This document shows positions 50,048 through 58,787 of a stretch of 64,000 nucleotides of DNA, piece after piece; positions within the stretch are counted from its first letter, which is position 1; each line of letters begins with the position of its first letter. The notes below the pieces were generated by a model. The model ran no database searches. It had not been told where the DNA came from and saw nothing but the letters and a program-made list of their open reading frames with translations. The stretch is from Aquibaculum sediminis (GTDB lineage Bacteria > Pseudomonadota > Alphaproteobacteria > Kiloniellales > DSM-21159). The translations under genes were made by a program, and so were the position numbers. Where the stretch lies: positions 186,001-250,000 of the forward strand of contig NZ_JBFCVK010000003.1 in assembly GCF_040712085.1 (NCBI RefSeq), read 5' to 3'.

Positions 50048-51386
50048 AGCCCCCGCACCGGAAGTCACCGGCGCCTACGCCTTCAGCCCGCGCGAGATCG
50101 TCTCCGAGCTCGACCGCTACATCGTCGGCCAGCGCGAGGCCAAGCGCGCCGTCGCCATTGCCCTGCGCAATCGCTGGCGTCGGCAGCAGCTGCCCGACGA
50201 CCTGCGCGACGAGGTGCTGCCCAAGAACATCCTGATGATCGGCCCCACCGGCGTGGGCAAGACAGAGATCGCCCGCCGGCTGGCCAAGCTGGCCCAGGCC
50301 CCCTTCCTGAAAGTGGAGGCCACCAAGTTCACCGAGGTGGGCTATGTGGGGCGTGACGTGGAATCCATCGTGCGCGACCTCGTGGAGATCTCGATCCACA
50401 TGACGCGCGAGCGCCTGCGCAAGGCGGTGCGGGCCAAGGCCGAGCTGAACGCGGAATCGCGCCTGGTGGACGCCCTTGTGGGCGCCAACGCCAGCCAAGA
50501 GACCAAGGACAAGTTCCGGCGCATGCTGCGCGACGGCAAACTGGGCGACCGCGAGGTCGAGCTGGAACTCCAGGAAAGCGGCGGCATGCAGATGCCGACC
50601 ATGGACGTCCCCGGCATGCCCGGCGCGCAGATGGGCATGATCAACCTGAACGACATCTTCGGCAAAGCCTTTGGCAACCGCACTCACAAGCGCAAGGTGA
50701 CGGTGGAGGACAGCTACGACCTGCTGATGGCCGAGGAGAGCGACAAGCTGCTGGACGAGGAGCAGGTGGTCAGCGAAGCCATCGCCGCCGTGGAGCAGAA
50801 CGGCATCGTCTTCCTGGACGAGATCGACAAGATCACCGCCCGCTCCGACCAGCGCGGCGGCGCCGACGTCAGCCGCGAGGGCGTGCAGCGTGACCTGCTG
50901 CCGCTGATCGAAGGCACCACGGTCGCCACCAAGCACGGCCAGGTGAAGACCGACTTCATCCTCTTCGTGGCTTCCGGCGCCTTCCATCTCGCCAAGCCCG
51001 CCGACCTGCTGCCGGAGCTGCAAGGCCGCCTGCCGATCCGCGTCGAGCTGGCGGCGCTGACGCGCGACGACTTCAAGCGCATCCTGACGGAGCCCGAGAA
51101 TTCGCTGATCCGCCAGTATCGGGCCTTGATGGAGACCGAGGAGGTCGAGCTTATCTTCACCGACGAAGCCATCGAGGCCCTGGCCGACCTGGCCGCCGAG
51201 ATCAACTCCACGGTGGAGAACATCGGCGCGCGCCGGCTGCACACGGTGCTGGAAAAGCTGCTGGAAGAGATCTCCTTCACCGCAAGCGACCGCAGCGGTG
51301 AGCGCGTCGAGATCACCCCCGACATGGTGCACGAGCGCGTCGGCATCCTCTCCAAGGACGCCGATCTCTCGAAGTTCATCCTGTAG
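50019..51386 (+). CDS. hslU: HslU ATPase
   Basis: HslU is the AAA+ unfoldase that feeds substrates into HslV. The 455-residue protein has FSPREIVSELDRYIVGQREA, Walker A GPTGVGKTEIARRLAKL, the pore motif GYVGRD, the I-domain at about 110-240, Walker B FLDEIDKI, and sensor residues in LPELQGRLPIRVEL. The C-terminus ends LSKFIL, matching the HslV-activating tail of the family. It overlaps hslV by 29 bp. Confidence 0.97.
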   Translation: MTTSQLKASEAPAPEVTGAYAFSPREIVSELDRYIVGQREAKRAVAIALRNRWRRQQLPDDLRDEVLPKNILMIGPTGVGKTEIARRLAKLAQAPFLKVEATKFTEVGYVGRDVESIVRDLVEISIHMTRERLRKAVRAKAELNAESRLVDALVGANASQETKDKFRRMLRDGKLGDREVELELQESGGMQMPTMDVPGMPGAQMGMINLNDIFGKAFGNRTHKRKVTVEDSYDLLMAEESDKLLDEEQVVSEAIAAVEQNGIVFLDEIDKITARSDQRGGADVSREGVQRDLLPLIEGTTVATKHGQVKTDFILFVASGAFHLAKPADLLPELQGRLPIRVELAALTRDDFKRILTEPENSLIRQYRALMETEEVELIFTDEAIEALADLAAEINSTVENIGARRLHTVLEKLLEEISFTASDRSGERVEITPDMVHERVGILSKDADLSKFIL

Positions 51387-51476
51387 CGCCAGCTCGATCA
51401 CGGTGAGTGGGTCCTGCAAGCCGATGCAGCCCGTCCGTAGCAGCGACAGCTCTCGGCATCGCTCAGGTGCGAAACG

Positions 51477-52277
51477 CTACACGCTGACGTCTTGCTGCTG
51501 AATGCCGATCTGACCGAGGAACTTGCGGGTCCGCTGGTGTTGCGGACGGGTGAAGAATTCGCTGGGCGGGGCGATTTCTACGATCTCGCCTTCGTCCATG
51601 AAGACCACGCGGTCAGCCACCTTGCGCGCGAAACCCATCTCGTGGGTGACGCAAAGCATCGTCATGCCGCCTTCCGCAAGATCGATCATGGTGTCTAAGA
51701 CCTCCTGCACCATCTCCGGGTCGAGCGCCGAGGTCGGTTCGTCGAAAAGCATGATCTTGGGGTTCATGCAGAGCGCACGGGCGATCGCCACTCGCTGCTG
51801 TTGGCCACCGGAAAGCTGGGCCGGATACTTGTCGGCCTGCTCGGGGATACGCACCCGCTCCAGGTAACGGCGCGCCGTCGCCTCGGCCTCTTCGCGTGAC
51901 ACGCCTCGTACCCGGCGAGGGGCCAGGGTGCAGTTCTCCAGCACCGTCATGTGCGGGAAGAGATTGAACTGCTGGAACACCATCCCGACTTCACGGCGGA
52001 TCGCCTCCACAGCGGCACTGCCCGAAGTCAGGTCACGGCCATACACCAGGATGCGACCGCCCTGAATCGCTTCCAGGCGGTTGATACAGCGAATCAGTGT
52101 CGACTTTCCGGAGCCCGATGGCCCGCAGATGACGATCCTCTCGCCACTGCGGACATCCAGGTCGATCTTTTTGAGCGCATGAAAGTTATCGTAATGCTTG
52201 TCGACCCCTTCCATGCGCACGGCAGTTTCGGAGCCTCGCGAAGCTCCCGTTGCTCCTGTCTGGAGTTCCGTCGGCAT
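51477..52277 (-). CDS. Polar amino acid ABC transporter ATPase
   Basis: This 266-residue ATPase of the GlnQ/AapP type has Walker A CGPSGSGKSTLIRCINRLE, QFNLFPHMTVLENC, signature LSGGQQQRVAIARALCMNP, Walker B MLFDEPTSALDPEMV and the switch His in CVTHEMGFARKVADR. ATG 52277 is chosen because AAGGAAAGG lies about 7 bases upstream; an earlier in-frame start at 52340 would add 21 basic residues. It is the last gene of a four-gene importer operon: two permeases, a binding protein and the ATPase. Confidence 0.93.
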   Translation of the reverse strand: MPTELQTGATGASRGSETAVRMEGVDKHYDNFHALKKIDLDVRSGERIVICGPSGSGKSTLIRCINRLEAIQGGRILVYGRDLTSGSAAVEAIRREVGMVFQQFNLFPHMTVLENCTLAPRRVRGVSREEAEATARRYLERVRIPEQADKYPAQLSGGQQQRVAIARALCMNPKIMLFDEPTSALDPEMVQEVLDTMIDLAEGGMTMLCVTHEMGFARKVADRVVFMDEGEIVEIAPPSEFFTRPQHQRTRKFLGQIGIQQQDVSV

Positions 52278-52291
52278 CGCGAAGCCTTTCC

Positions 52292-53095
52292 TTAACCTGC
52301 CGAATTGCGGACGAACTCGGGCAGCGGGGAGTCGAGCCACTTCTGGTGGATTTCATCCAGGCGACCGTCGTCCTTCACCCGCTGCAAGAAATCGTTGATG
52401 TAGCCCAGCAACTCACTGGAGCCGGGCCGCACCGCGATGCCCTGCACCTGTTCGGAGATGTCGAACTTCACATCGAAGCGCCCCGGCGCCATCTGCTCCA
52501 GCTGAGCAATGACAGTATTCGAGCAGCCAATCACGTCGACCTGGCCCGAGAGCAGGGCCTGCACCGCCGAAGCATCGTCATCGAAACGCTGAATGTGGGC
52601 GCCTTCCGGAGCCAGCGCGGTAATGCCGGTGTCCTGGGTGCTGGCCCGGGCAACGCCGATCGTGATGCCCTCGAGATCCTCGGGCTCCGCGACCTCGACA
52701 CCCTTTTCGCCATAGACGGAAATCTGGATGCCCACATAGGGCTCGGAGAAGTCGACGCTCTTGGCCCGCTCTTCCGTGATGCCCAGAGAGGCCACCAGCA
52801 GATCGACCTGATTGCTGACCAGATAGGGGATGCGATTGGGGCCGGTCACGGGCACGAGATTGACCTCGACCCCCATATCTTCAGCCAAGAGCTTCGCCAC
52901 GTCGGCATCGAAACCATCGGGCTGGTTCTGCTCATTCATGATGCCGAAAGGCGGGAAGTCGACCAGCATACCGATGTTGGCCGTCCCCCGCTCCTGAATC
53001 TCCTCGACCGTCTGTGCCTGAAGCGGCGCGCTCCAGAGACCGATGGCCAGGGCCGCACCGGCTGCCAGTGAAAAGGCTGATTTCATCATCTTCAT
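52292..53095 (-). CDS. Amino acid ABC transporter substrate-binding protein
   Basis: This 267-residue family 3 periplasmic binding protein has a signal peptide ending APLQAQ. The mature part has IGMLVDFPPFGIMNEQNQPD, GFDADVAKLLAEDMG, VDLLVASLGITEERAKSVDF and ITIGVARASTQDTGI. The D/E and R residues that bind the alpha-amino and carboxyl groups of amino acids are in the usual segments (GITEERA). The exact amino acid cannot be told. It sits between the permease pair and the ATPase. Confidence 0.92.
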   Translation of the reverse strand: MKMMKSAFSLAAGAALAIGLWSAPLQAQTVEEIQERGTANIGMLVDFPPFGIMNEQNQPDGFDADVAKLLAEDMGVEVNLVPVTGPNRIPYLVSNQVDLLVASLGITEERAKSVDFSEPYVGIQISVYGEKGVEVAEPEDLEGITIGVARASTQDTGITALAPEGAHIQRFDDDASAVQALLSGQVDVIGCSNTVIAQLEQMAPGRFDVKFDISEQVQGIAVRPGSSELLGYINDFLQRVKDDGRLDEIHQKWLDSPLPEFVRNSAG

Positions 53096-53132
53096 GTTCT
53101 TTTACTCCTCCCTTGCGTGAATCGCAGTTGGT

Positions 53133-53789
53133 TCATCGGGCTGTCGAGCGCGCGAAGTGGCGCTCCAACCGCCGCGCCAAGAGCGACAGCGGCCAGCATA
53201 GACTGAAATAGATCAGGGCGACGACGCCAAAGACCTTAAAAGGCTCGAAAGTGGCGTTGTTGATGATCTGCCCCGAGCGGGTCAGCTCCATGAAGCCGAT
53301 GATCGAGGCCAGCGAGGTTCCCTTGATCAGCTGCACCAGGAAACCGACGGTCGGCGCCACAGCGATACGCGCCGCCTGAGGCAGGATCACGTAGCGCATG
53401 CGGTCGCGATAGTTCAGCGCCAGCGCCGTCGCCGCCTCGTTCTGGCCCGGCGCCACGGCCTGGATACAGCCGCGCCAGATTTCACCGAGAAAGGCACTGG
53501 CATGCAGGGAAAGCGCCAGCAGCGCCGCGATCCAGGCGTTCAGCGGCAAGCCGAAGATGTTGGCGCCGAAGTAAACCAGGAAGAGCTGCATCAGCAGGGG
53601 CGTGCCCTGGAAGAGGCGAATGTAGCCAGTCGTCACCAGGCGCAGCACCTTCATCGAGGAGGTCCGCGCAAGTGCGATCGCCAAGCCTCCCAGTCCGCCG
53701 CCGCAAAAGGCGATGGCGGAGAGCGCGATCGTCCACTGCGCCGCCGTGAGGATGAAGAGAAACTCATTGAAGCCGAAGGGACGGATCAT
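53133..53789 (-). CDS. Amino acid ABC transporter permease (second subunit)
   Basis: This 218-residue HisM/GlnP-type permease has about five TM helices. RLFQGTPLLMQLFLVYFG and the coupling loop APGQNEAATALALNYRDRMR are diagnostic. It forms a heterodimer with the permease encoded 10 bp upstream. The ending RRLERHFARS is typical. Confidence 0.92.
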   Translation of the reverse strand: MIRPFGFNEFLFILTAAQWTIALSAIAFCGGGLGGLAIALARTSSMKVLRLVTTGYIRLFQGTPLLMQLFLVYFGANIFGLPLNAWIAALLALSLHASAFLGEIWRGCIQAVAPGQNEAATALALNYRDRMRYVILPQAARIAVAPTVGFLVQLIKGTSLASIIGFMELTRSGQIINNATFEPFKVFGVVALIYFSLCWPLSLLARRLERHFARSTAR

Positions 53790-53799
53790 CGCATTGTCC

Positions 53800-54471
53800 C
53801 TAGCGGCTGAGCGGATAGTTGAAGGCGAACCGTTCCACCAGCTTGAACAGGCTCGAGAAGCCTATCGAGAGGAACAGGTAGATCAGCGTGATAACGAGAT
53901 AGACCTCAAAGGCGGCGAAGGTCGCGGACTGGATGTTGTTGCCGATGGCCGTCAGGTCGTCCGCGGAAATTGCCGAGACCACGCTCGATGTCAGCATCAG
54001 GTAGATGAACTGGCTGGTGAGCGCCGGATAGATCGCGCGCATCGCAGGCTTCAGGATGATGTAGCGGAAGATCTGCAGGCGCTTCAGGCCCAGGGCGGAG
54101 CCGGCCTCGATCTGCCCCTTGGCGATTGATTCGATACCGGCCCGGATGATCTCGGTTCCATAGGCCCCAAAGTTGATAATCAGGGCCAGCAGCGCTGCGG
54201 AGTTGGGCGTGAGCCGCAAACCCAGCGCCGGCAGGCCAAAGAAGATAAAGAAGATCTGGACGAGAAAGGGGGTGTTGCGGATCAGCTCTACGTAAGCATT
54301 CACAACCCAGGCCAGCGGCCGCGGACCGGATGTTTTCAGCAGGGCGCAAAGAACGGAGACCAGAAGGCCGACCAGCATCGCGCTACCCGAGAGCTGAATG
54401 GTCAGCCAAGCGCCTTCCAGGAGCTGATCAAACCGTTCGAATACCGGCTCAAACCGGAAGGTATAGCCCAA
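53800..54471 (-). CDS. Amino acid ABC transporter permease (first subunit)
   Basis: This 223-residue HisQ/GlnP-type permease has the motif VELIRNTPFLVQIFFIFFGL and the EAA-like loop KGQIEAGSALGLKRLQIFRY. It starts the four-gene importer operon at ATG 54471. Eighteen bases upstream on the transcribed strand is a hairpin (54489-54509), and further upstream an AT-rich dyad (about 54542-54559) that could be the operator. Confidence 0.92.
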   Translation of the reverse strand: MGYTFRFEPVFERFDQLLEGAWLTIQLSGSAMLVGLLVSVLCALLKTSGPRPLAWVVNAYVELIRNTPFLVQIFFIFFGLPALGLRLTPNSAALLALIINFGAYGTEIIRAGIESIAKGQIEAGSALGLKRLQIFRYIILKPAMRAIYPALTSQFIYLMLTSSVVSAISADDLTAIGNNIQSATFAAFEVYLVITLIYLFLSIGFSSLFKLVERFAFNYPLSR

Positions 54472-54488
54472 GAGGCGCCCCCACTTCC

Positions 54489-54509
54489 TCCGCCGCTTCA
54501 GTCGGCGGA
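54489..54509 (-). promoter_or_regulatory. Leader hairpin of the amino acid importer operon
   Basis: TCCGCCG (54489-54495) and CGGCGGA (54503-54509) form a 7-bp stem with a 7-base loop, 18 bases before the first permease start. It could affect translation or stabilise the leader. Confidence 0.4.
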
Positions 54510-54541
54510 CGCCAGCTTAGCAGCAGCCTTAAGAGGATCAA

Positions 54542-54559
54542 ATTGCAAAAATTCGCAAT
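54542..54559. promoter_or_regulatory. AT-rich imperfect dyad upstream of the amino acid importer
   Basis: ATTGCAAAAATTCGCAAT is an imperfect inverted repeat (ATTGC and GCAAT arms) in a locally AT-rich stretch. It lies about 70 bp ahead of the importer operon on its upstream side. Its position fits an operator, but the binding protein is unknown. Confidence 0.35.
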
Positions 54560-54601
54560 CTATTGGCGCAAAGGCTCTGGGCTTGTCTTTGGAAGCCCGC
54601 C

Positions 54602-55231
54602 TCAGCCCTCGAGGAAGCGGTAGCGGCCTGGCTTGCCGTCGGTGACCTCGAAGACCATCGGCACGCCGGTGGGAATCTCCACGGTGGGGATCTCCTCCGG
54701 GCTGTGGCAGCCCAGGGCCACCAGAAGGGCGCGCACCGTGTTGCCGTGGGCGCCGACCAGTACGGCCTCGCTGCGTGCAAGGCAGGGCGCGATTTCGGCC
54801 TCGTAGTAGCGCCCGGAGCGCTCCACCACGTCCTTCAGGCTTTCGCCGCCCGGCGGCGCGATGTCGTAGCTGCGGCGCCAGATGTGCACTTGCTCCTTGC
54901 CGTACTTCTCGGCCGTCTCCGCCTTGTTCAGCCCGGCAAGGTCGCCGTAGTCGCGCTCGCGCAGATCGTCATGGCAGGTGATATCCCAGCCCCCGTCGCG
55001 GCGCAGATGCTCGTTGCTTCCGCTTTCCGCCAAGGCGATTTCCGTGGTCTCGATGGCGCGCTTCAGGGTGGAGGAGAAGGCGCGGTCAAAGCGCGTGCCC
55101 GCCAGGGCGCGGCCACCCTTGCGCGCCTCTTCGCGACCGAGCTCGGTCAGGCCGACGTCGACGAATCCGGTGAAGCGGTTTTCCGCATTCCATTGGCTCT
55201 GGCCATGACGCAGGAGAACAAGCAGGGACAT
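54602..55231 (-). CDS. gpmA: 2,3-Bisphosphoglycerate-dependent phosphoglycerate mutase
   Basis: This enzyme interconverts 3- and 2-phosphoglycerate in glycolysis and gluconeogenesis. The 209-residue protein begins MSLLVLLRHGQSQWNAENRF with the phosphohistidine in RHG (H9). It continues FTGFVDVGLTELGREEA, LRERDYGDLAGLNK and VLVGAHGNTVRALLVALG with the second catalytic His. ATG 55231 is chosen: AGAGGAAG lies upstream and the product starts right at the catalytic strand. The compact length fits alphaproteobacterial GpmA. Confidence 0.95.
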   Translation of the reverse strand: MSLLVLLRHGQSQWNAENRFTGFVDVGLTELGREEARKGGRALAGTRFDRAFSSTLKRAIETTEIALAESGSNEHLRRDGGWDITCHDDLRERDYGDLAGLNKAETAEKYGKEQVHIWRRSYDIAPPGGESLKDVVERSGRYYEAEIAPCLARSEAVLVGAHGNTVRALLVALGCHSPEEIPTVEIPTGVPMVFEVTDGKPGRYRFLEG

Positions 55232-55343
55232 CGGCGCAGCTTCCTCTGAGCAGTGGATCGTCGGTGCCATCGGTTGTAGCCGGGGGCGGGGGCGATGGGA
55301 AGAGACTGACGCCGGCCCAAGCGCGCGCCCGAGCCTCAAGCGG

Positions 55344-56114
55344 CTAGGCCTCGCGCTTCTCCGCCAGGATCCAGACCTCCTCGGCCTCGCCGGCGAAGGG
55401 CTCGCCGTCCAGGCTGGACCAGCAGGCGGTGGTCTCCAGGCCGGCGGCCCGCAGCAGCCCCTCCACTTCCGCCAGGGTGAAGACATGGTGGCGGGCCAGA
55501 TGCTCTTCCTGCGCCTGGCCGCGCCGGAAGCGATAGCGCGTGGTCAGCACCCGGCGTTCCGGGTCATAGGCATTCTGCGCGCGCATCTCGATGCCGCCGC
55601 GCTGCACCCGCACCTGCGGCTCCAGGAAGGGCAGCAGCGTTTCCGCCAGGTTCGCACTGTGCAGCAGCAGACGCCGGCCCGGCTGCAGGCAGGCTGCCAC
55701 GGCGGAGAAGATGGCGCCGGTGGCCACGGCATCCTCGTAGCCCAGGGAATTGCCCAGGAAGTAGGCGCCGTGGAAGCGCCCGGGCCAGGGCAGGTCGCGC
55801 AGGTCCCGCTGACAGAGTTCGAGATCGACCTCTGCCGCCGCAGCCCCCGCACGCGCCGCCACCAGGGCCCGCGGCGAGAGATCGACGGCGGTGATGCGAT
55901 AGCCCACGGCCGCCAGCGGCACGGCCAGCCGCCCATCGCCGCAGGCCAGGTCCAGCAGCGCGTCGCCTGGGTCCACATCAAGCGCATCGGCGACCAGGGC
56001 TGCTTCCTGGGCTGTGCGCTCCGGCGGGCAGGCCGCGCGCCAAAGCTCGGCCGCCAGGCCCTCGAAGAAGCTGCGATACCAGTCGGCCGGCGCCTCGCCC
56101 AGGGAACGGCTCAT
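55344..56114 (-). CDS. Class I SAM-dependent methyltransferase
   Basis: This 256-residue Rossmann-fold methyltransferase has motif I LLDLACGDGRLAVPLAAVGY and the acidic end of strand 2 in ITAVDLSPRAL. Motif IV is in FHGAYFLGNSLGYED, and post-I helices follow. The FFxxxN-like context matches UbiE-like small-molecule methyltransferases, and the substrate is unknown. ATG 56114 overlaps the stop of the upstream MFS gene by 4 bp (ATGA), so the two are translationally coupled. The methyltransferase may modify the compound that the MFS protein transports. Confidence 0.85.
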   Translation of the reverse strand: MSRSLGEAPADWYRSFFEGLAAELWRAACPPERTAQEAALVADALDVDPGDALLDLACGDGRLAVPLAAVGYRITAVDLSPRALVAARAGAAAAEVDLELCQRDLRDLPWPGRFHGAYFLGNSLGYEDAVATGAIFSAVAACLQPGRRLLLHSANLAETLLPFLEPQVRVQRGGIEMRAQNAYDPERRVLTTRYRFRRGQAQEEHLARHHVFTLAEVEGLLRAAGLETTACWSSLDGEPFAGEAEEVWILAEKREA

Positions 56115-57397
56115 ATCCGCTGCCCGCGCGGCAGGAAAACGAGATACCAGAGCAGGGAGAGGAGCTGCAGTCCCACCACGCCACCAAAAGCGAGCTGGTA
56201 GGCTTCGGCCGGATAGCGGCCCTGGGCCTCCGGCGCCGCCAGGTCGAGCAGACCGCCGATGGCGTACTGCATGGCGAAGGCTCCGGTGAAGACCATGAGG
56301 TTCAGCGAGGTGTTCACCCGGCCGCTGAGCGATAAGGGAAAGGACCGGGCCAACCGCGGGTAGATCACCATGCAGAGGTTGGAGGTGAAGCCGAAGGCCA
56401 TCCACGGCAGGGCCGATTGCGGCGCCAGTTCCAGCACGATCGCCAACTGCGGCAGGATGAAGAGGATCGCCCCGAGCACCATGGCTGCATCCAGTCCCAG
56501 GCCGATGCGTTCCATGCCATCGGCCAGCAGGCCGCCGAAGAAGAAACCCACCGTCATGGAGAGCGCCAGGGCGAGCAGCACGCCCGCTACGGCCGAGGAG
56601 GAAAGCCCGCCCACATCGGACAGCCAGGGTCCGGCCCAAAGGCCCTGCAGCGACAGGCCCGCGGCCAGGGTCGTGACGCTGAGCGGTACGGCGGCCCAGA
56701 AGAGCCGGCTGCTCAGGATCCGCCCCAGGCCGGCGATCTGCTCGCGCAGACTGGACTGCGCCGCCCCCTGCTCGCCGCGCGGCGGCACCACCAGGAATAT
56801 CAGGGAGGCAACCAGCAGGGTGGCGCCGGACAGAATGAGGAAGAGCGTGCGCCAATCCACCAGGTGCAGCGCCGCCTCGACCGGGGCCGTGGCGGTGGCC
56901 GCACCCAGCCCGCCGACCATGAGAAAGCAGCCATTGACCAAGGCCCAGCGCTGCGGCGGGAACCAGAGGCTGAGCGCCTTGAGCGAGGCCATGAGGCCCC
57001 CGGCACAGCCCAGCCCAATTAGTGCTCGCCCGATCATCAGGGTGGTGAGTGACTCGCCCAGGGCAAAGACGACGCCACCGATCGCAGCAAAAAGCAGCAG
57101 TCCCGCCTGGACCCGTCGGGGACCGAAACGATCCAGCAGCAGGCCGAGCGGCAGCTGGAAACAGGCAAAGGCAAGGAAATAGGCGGCCGTCAGCAGGCCG
57201 AGCGCCGAGGCATCGAGGCCGAGCTCCGAAAGCAGCCGACCCGAGATCACAGCATTGACCGAGCGGAACAGGTAGGAGAGGAAATAGCCGCCGGCAAAGG
57301 GCAGAGCCACCACCAGCGCGATGCGCAGCAACCCCAAGGTCGGGGTTTCCTCCTGTTCCGCGCTGCGGCCGGAACCCAGCTGCGCCTCTGTCGTCAT
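56111..57397 (-). CDS. MFS transporter
   Basis: This 428-residue major facilitator has 12 TM helices. It shows motif A-like LPLGLLLDRFGPRRVQAGLL, a good R in LMIGRALIGLGCAGG, and a second half containing ALALSMTVGFFFGGLLADGMER. The subgroup resembles NarK/ProP-like solute carriers, and substrate is not assignable. ATG 57397 (MTTEAQLGSGRSAEQEE) is preferred over far-upstream starts. Its stop overlaps the methyltransferase start, and it is divergent from a DMT permease gene. Confidence 0.88.
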   Translation of the reverse strand: MTTEAQLGSGRSAEQEETPTLGLLRIALVVALPFAGGYFLSYLFRSVNAVISGRLLSELGLDASALGLLTAAYFLAFACFQLPLGLLLDRFGPRRVQAGLLLFAAIGGVVFALGESLTTLMIGRALIGLGCAGGLMASLKALSLWFPPQRWALVNGCFLMVGGLGAATATAPVEAALHLVDWRTLFLILSGATLLVASLIFLVVPPRGEQGAAQSSLREQIAGLGRILSSRLFWAAVPLSVTTLAAGLSLQGLWAGPWLSDVGGLSSSAVAGVLLALALSMTVGFFFGGLLADGMERIGLGLDAAMVLGAILFILPQLAIVLELAPQSALPWMAFGFTSNLCMVIYPRLARSFPLSLSGRVNTSLNLMVFTGAFAMQYAIGGLLDLAAPEAQGRYPAEAYQLAFGGVVGLQLLSLLWYLVFLPRGQRI

Positions 57398-57635
57398 GTC
57401 CGTCCCGATCCCTCGCAACCGTGGCGCACCACAGATCTCCTGCGCCGAAAGCGGCCCCTCGGCCAGCCCTGGCGCGCTGCAGCCCTGCCGCGGCGTGGAA
57501 ACCGCAGCGACCCTAAGAGGAAAGGGCACAGCGAACAACCGGCGCGCGCCTCATGGCTGCTTCCCGCCGCGCGCGCCTTATCGCGGAACGGGACAGCGGC
57601 TAAGAGTGGGGACCAATCAACAGTGGAGACCCGCC

Positions 57636-58541
57636 TTGGAGTGGCTGTGGATTCCCATCACCATTGCCGCGGCTCTGTTTCAGAACGTCCGCACCGCCCT
57701 GCAGAAGCACCTGACGGGACGCCTGTCGACCTATGGCGCCACCTTCACCCGCTTCGTCTATGGCGTGCCATTGGCGCTGGGCTACGTGGTGCTGCTAAAC
57801 CAGGGCCTCGGCCAGGCCCTGCCGCAACCCGGCGGCGGTTTTCTGCCCTGGGTAATGCTGGGCAGTTTGACGCAGATCCTCGCCACCGCGGCCCTACTGG
57901 CCTGCTTCCGCCAGCGCAACTTCGCCGTCGGTACCGCGCTGTCGAAGAGCGAAGTTGTGCAAGCAGCGCTCTTCGCTCTGATCTTCCTCGGCGAAGCGGT
58001 CACGGGATTGGGGGTGGCGGCCATCGCCCTGGGCACCGCCGGAGTCATGCTGATCGCGGTGGAGAAGGGTCGTTTGAGTTGGCACGGCCTGCTGGCGGGC
58101 CTGGGCGGCCGAGCCGCCGGGCTCGGCCTGCTTTCGGGTGCGCTGTTCGCTATCTCCTCCGTTGCCTTCAGGGGGGCTGCTCTTTCCACCGGCCATCCCT
58201 CCTTCCTCATGGCCGCCGGCTGGACCCTACTGGCCGCAGTCTTGCTGCAGACCCTGATGCTGGGGCTCTGGCTCTACCTGCGCGAGCCGGGGCAGCTCCG
58301 GGCGGTCTTCGCCAGCTGGCGCCTTTCCGGACTGGTCGGCATCACCGGGGTGCTGGGCTCGGCCTGCTGGTTCACCGCCATGACGATCCAGCAGGTGGCC
58401 TATGTGCGCACCCTGGGCATGATCGAACTGGTCTTCACCTTCCTCGTCTCCCTGCTGATCTTCCGCGAGCGCCCCAGTCCGCGCGAGTGGCTGGGCACCC
58501 TCTTGCTGCTCGCCGGCATCTTGCTGGTGCTGCAACGCTGA
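57636..58541 (+). CDS. DMT/EamA-family permease
   Basis: This 301-residue drug/metabolite transporter has ten predicted TM helices in two EamA halves, with AALFQNVRTALQKHLTG in the first and WFTAMTIQQVAYVRTLGMIE with FLVSLLIFRERPSPREWLG in the second. I place the start at TTG 57636 because GGAG lies 7 bases upstream and the protein then begins MEWLWIPITIAAA, right at helix 1. A GTG at 57606 is the alternative. Substrate is unknown. Confidence 0.85.
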   Translation: MEWLWIPITIAAALFQNVRTALQKHLTGRLSTYGATFTRFVYGVPLALGYVVLLNQGLGQALPQPGGGFLPWVMLGSLTQILATAALLACFRQRNFAVGTALSKSEVVQAALFALIFLGEAVTGLGVAAIALGTAGVMLIAVEKGRLSWHGLLAGLGGRAAGLGLLSGALFAISSVAFRGAALSTGHPSFLMAAGWTLLAAVLLQTLMLGLWLYLREPGQLRAVFASWRLSGLVGITGVLGSACWFTAMTIQQVAYVRTLGMIELVFTFLVSLLIFRERPSPREWLGTLLLLAGILLVLQR

Positions 58542-58670
58542 CGCAGGCTCTCAGCACGCCCTGTCGGTAGCGAACCAAGCTGTCCGCGTTATGGCCACTA
58601 CTTTTCCCGGACGAGCACCATGTTGGCGACAGTCTCCCGCGTGTGAACTTTTCGACGTCCCGCTGCTCTG

Positions 58671-58685
58671 GTAGCGTGCTGCTAC
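58671..58685. promoter_or_regulatory. Short hairpin upstream of the TRAP operon
   Basis: GTAGC (58671-58675) and GCTAC (58681-58685) flank a 5-base loop, about 100 bp before dctP. It is followed by AAGAGGAGA. It could be an operator half-site pair or leader structure, but support is slight. Confidence 0.3.
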
Positions 58686-58787
58686 AAGAGGAGACTGGAG
58701 ACACGCCGCGTTAGGAAATCTTTCATTTCAGCAGGCGCGATCCGGAGGGAAGCATCCACTTCACGTCACGTCATGAGGGACAAAAAG

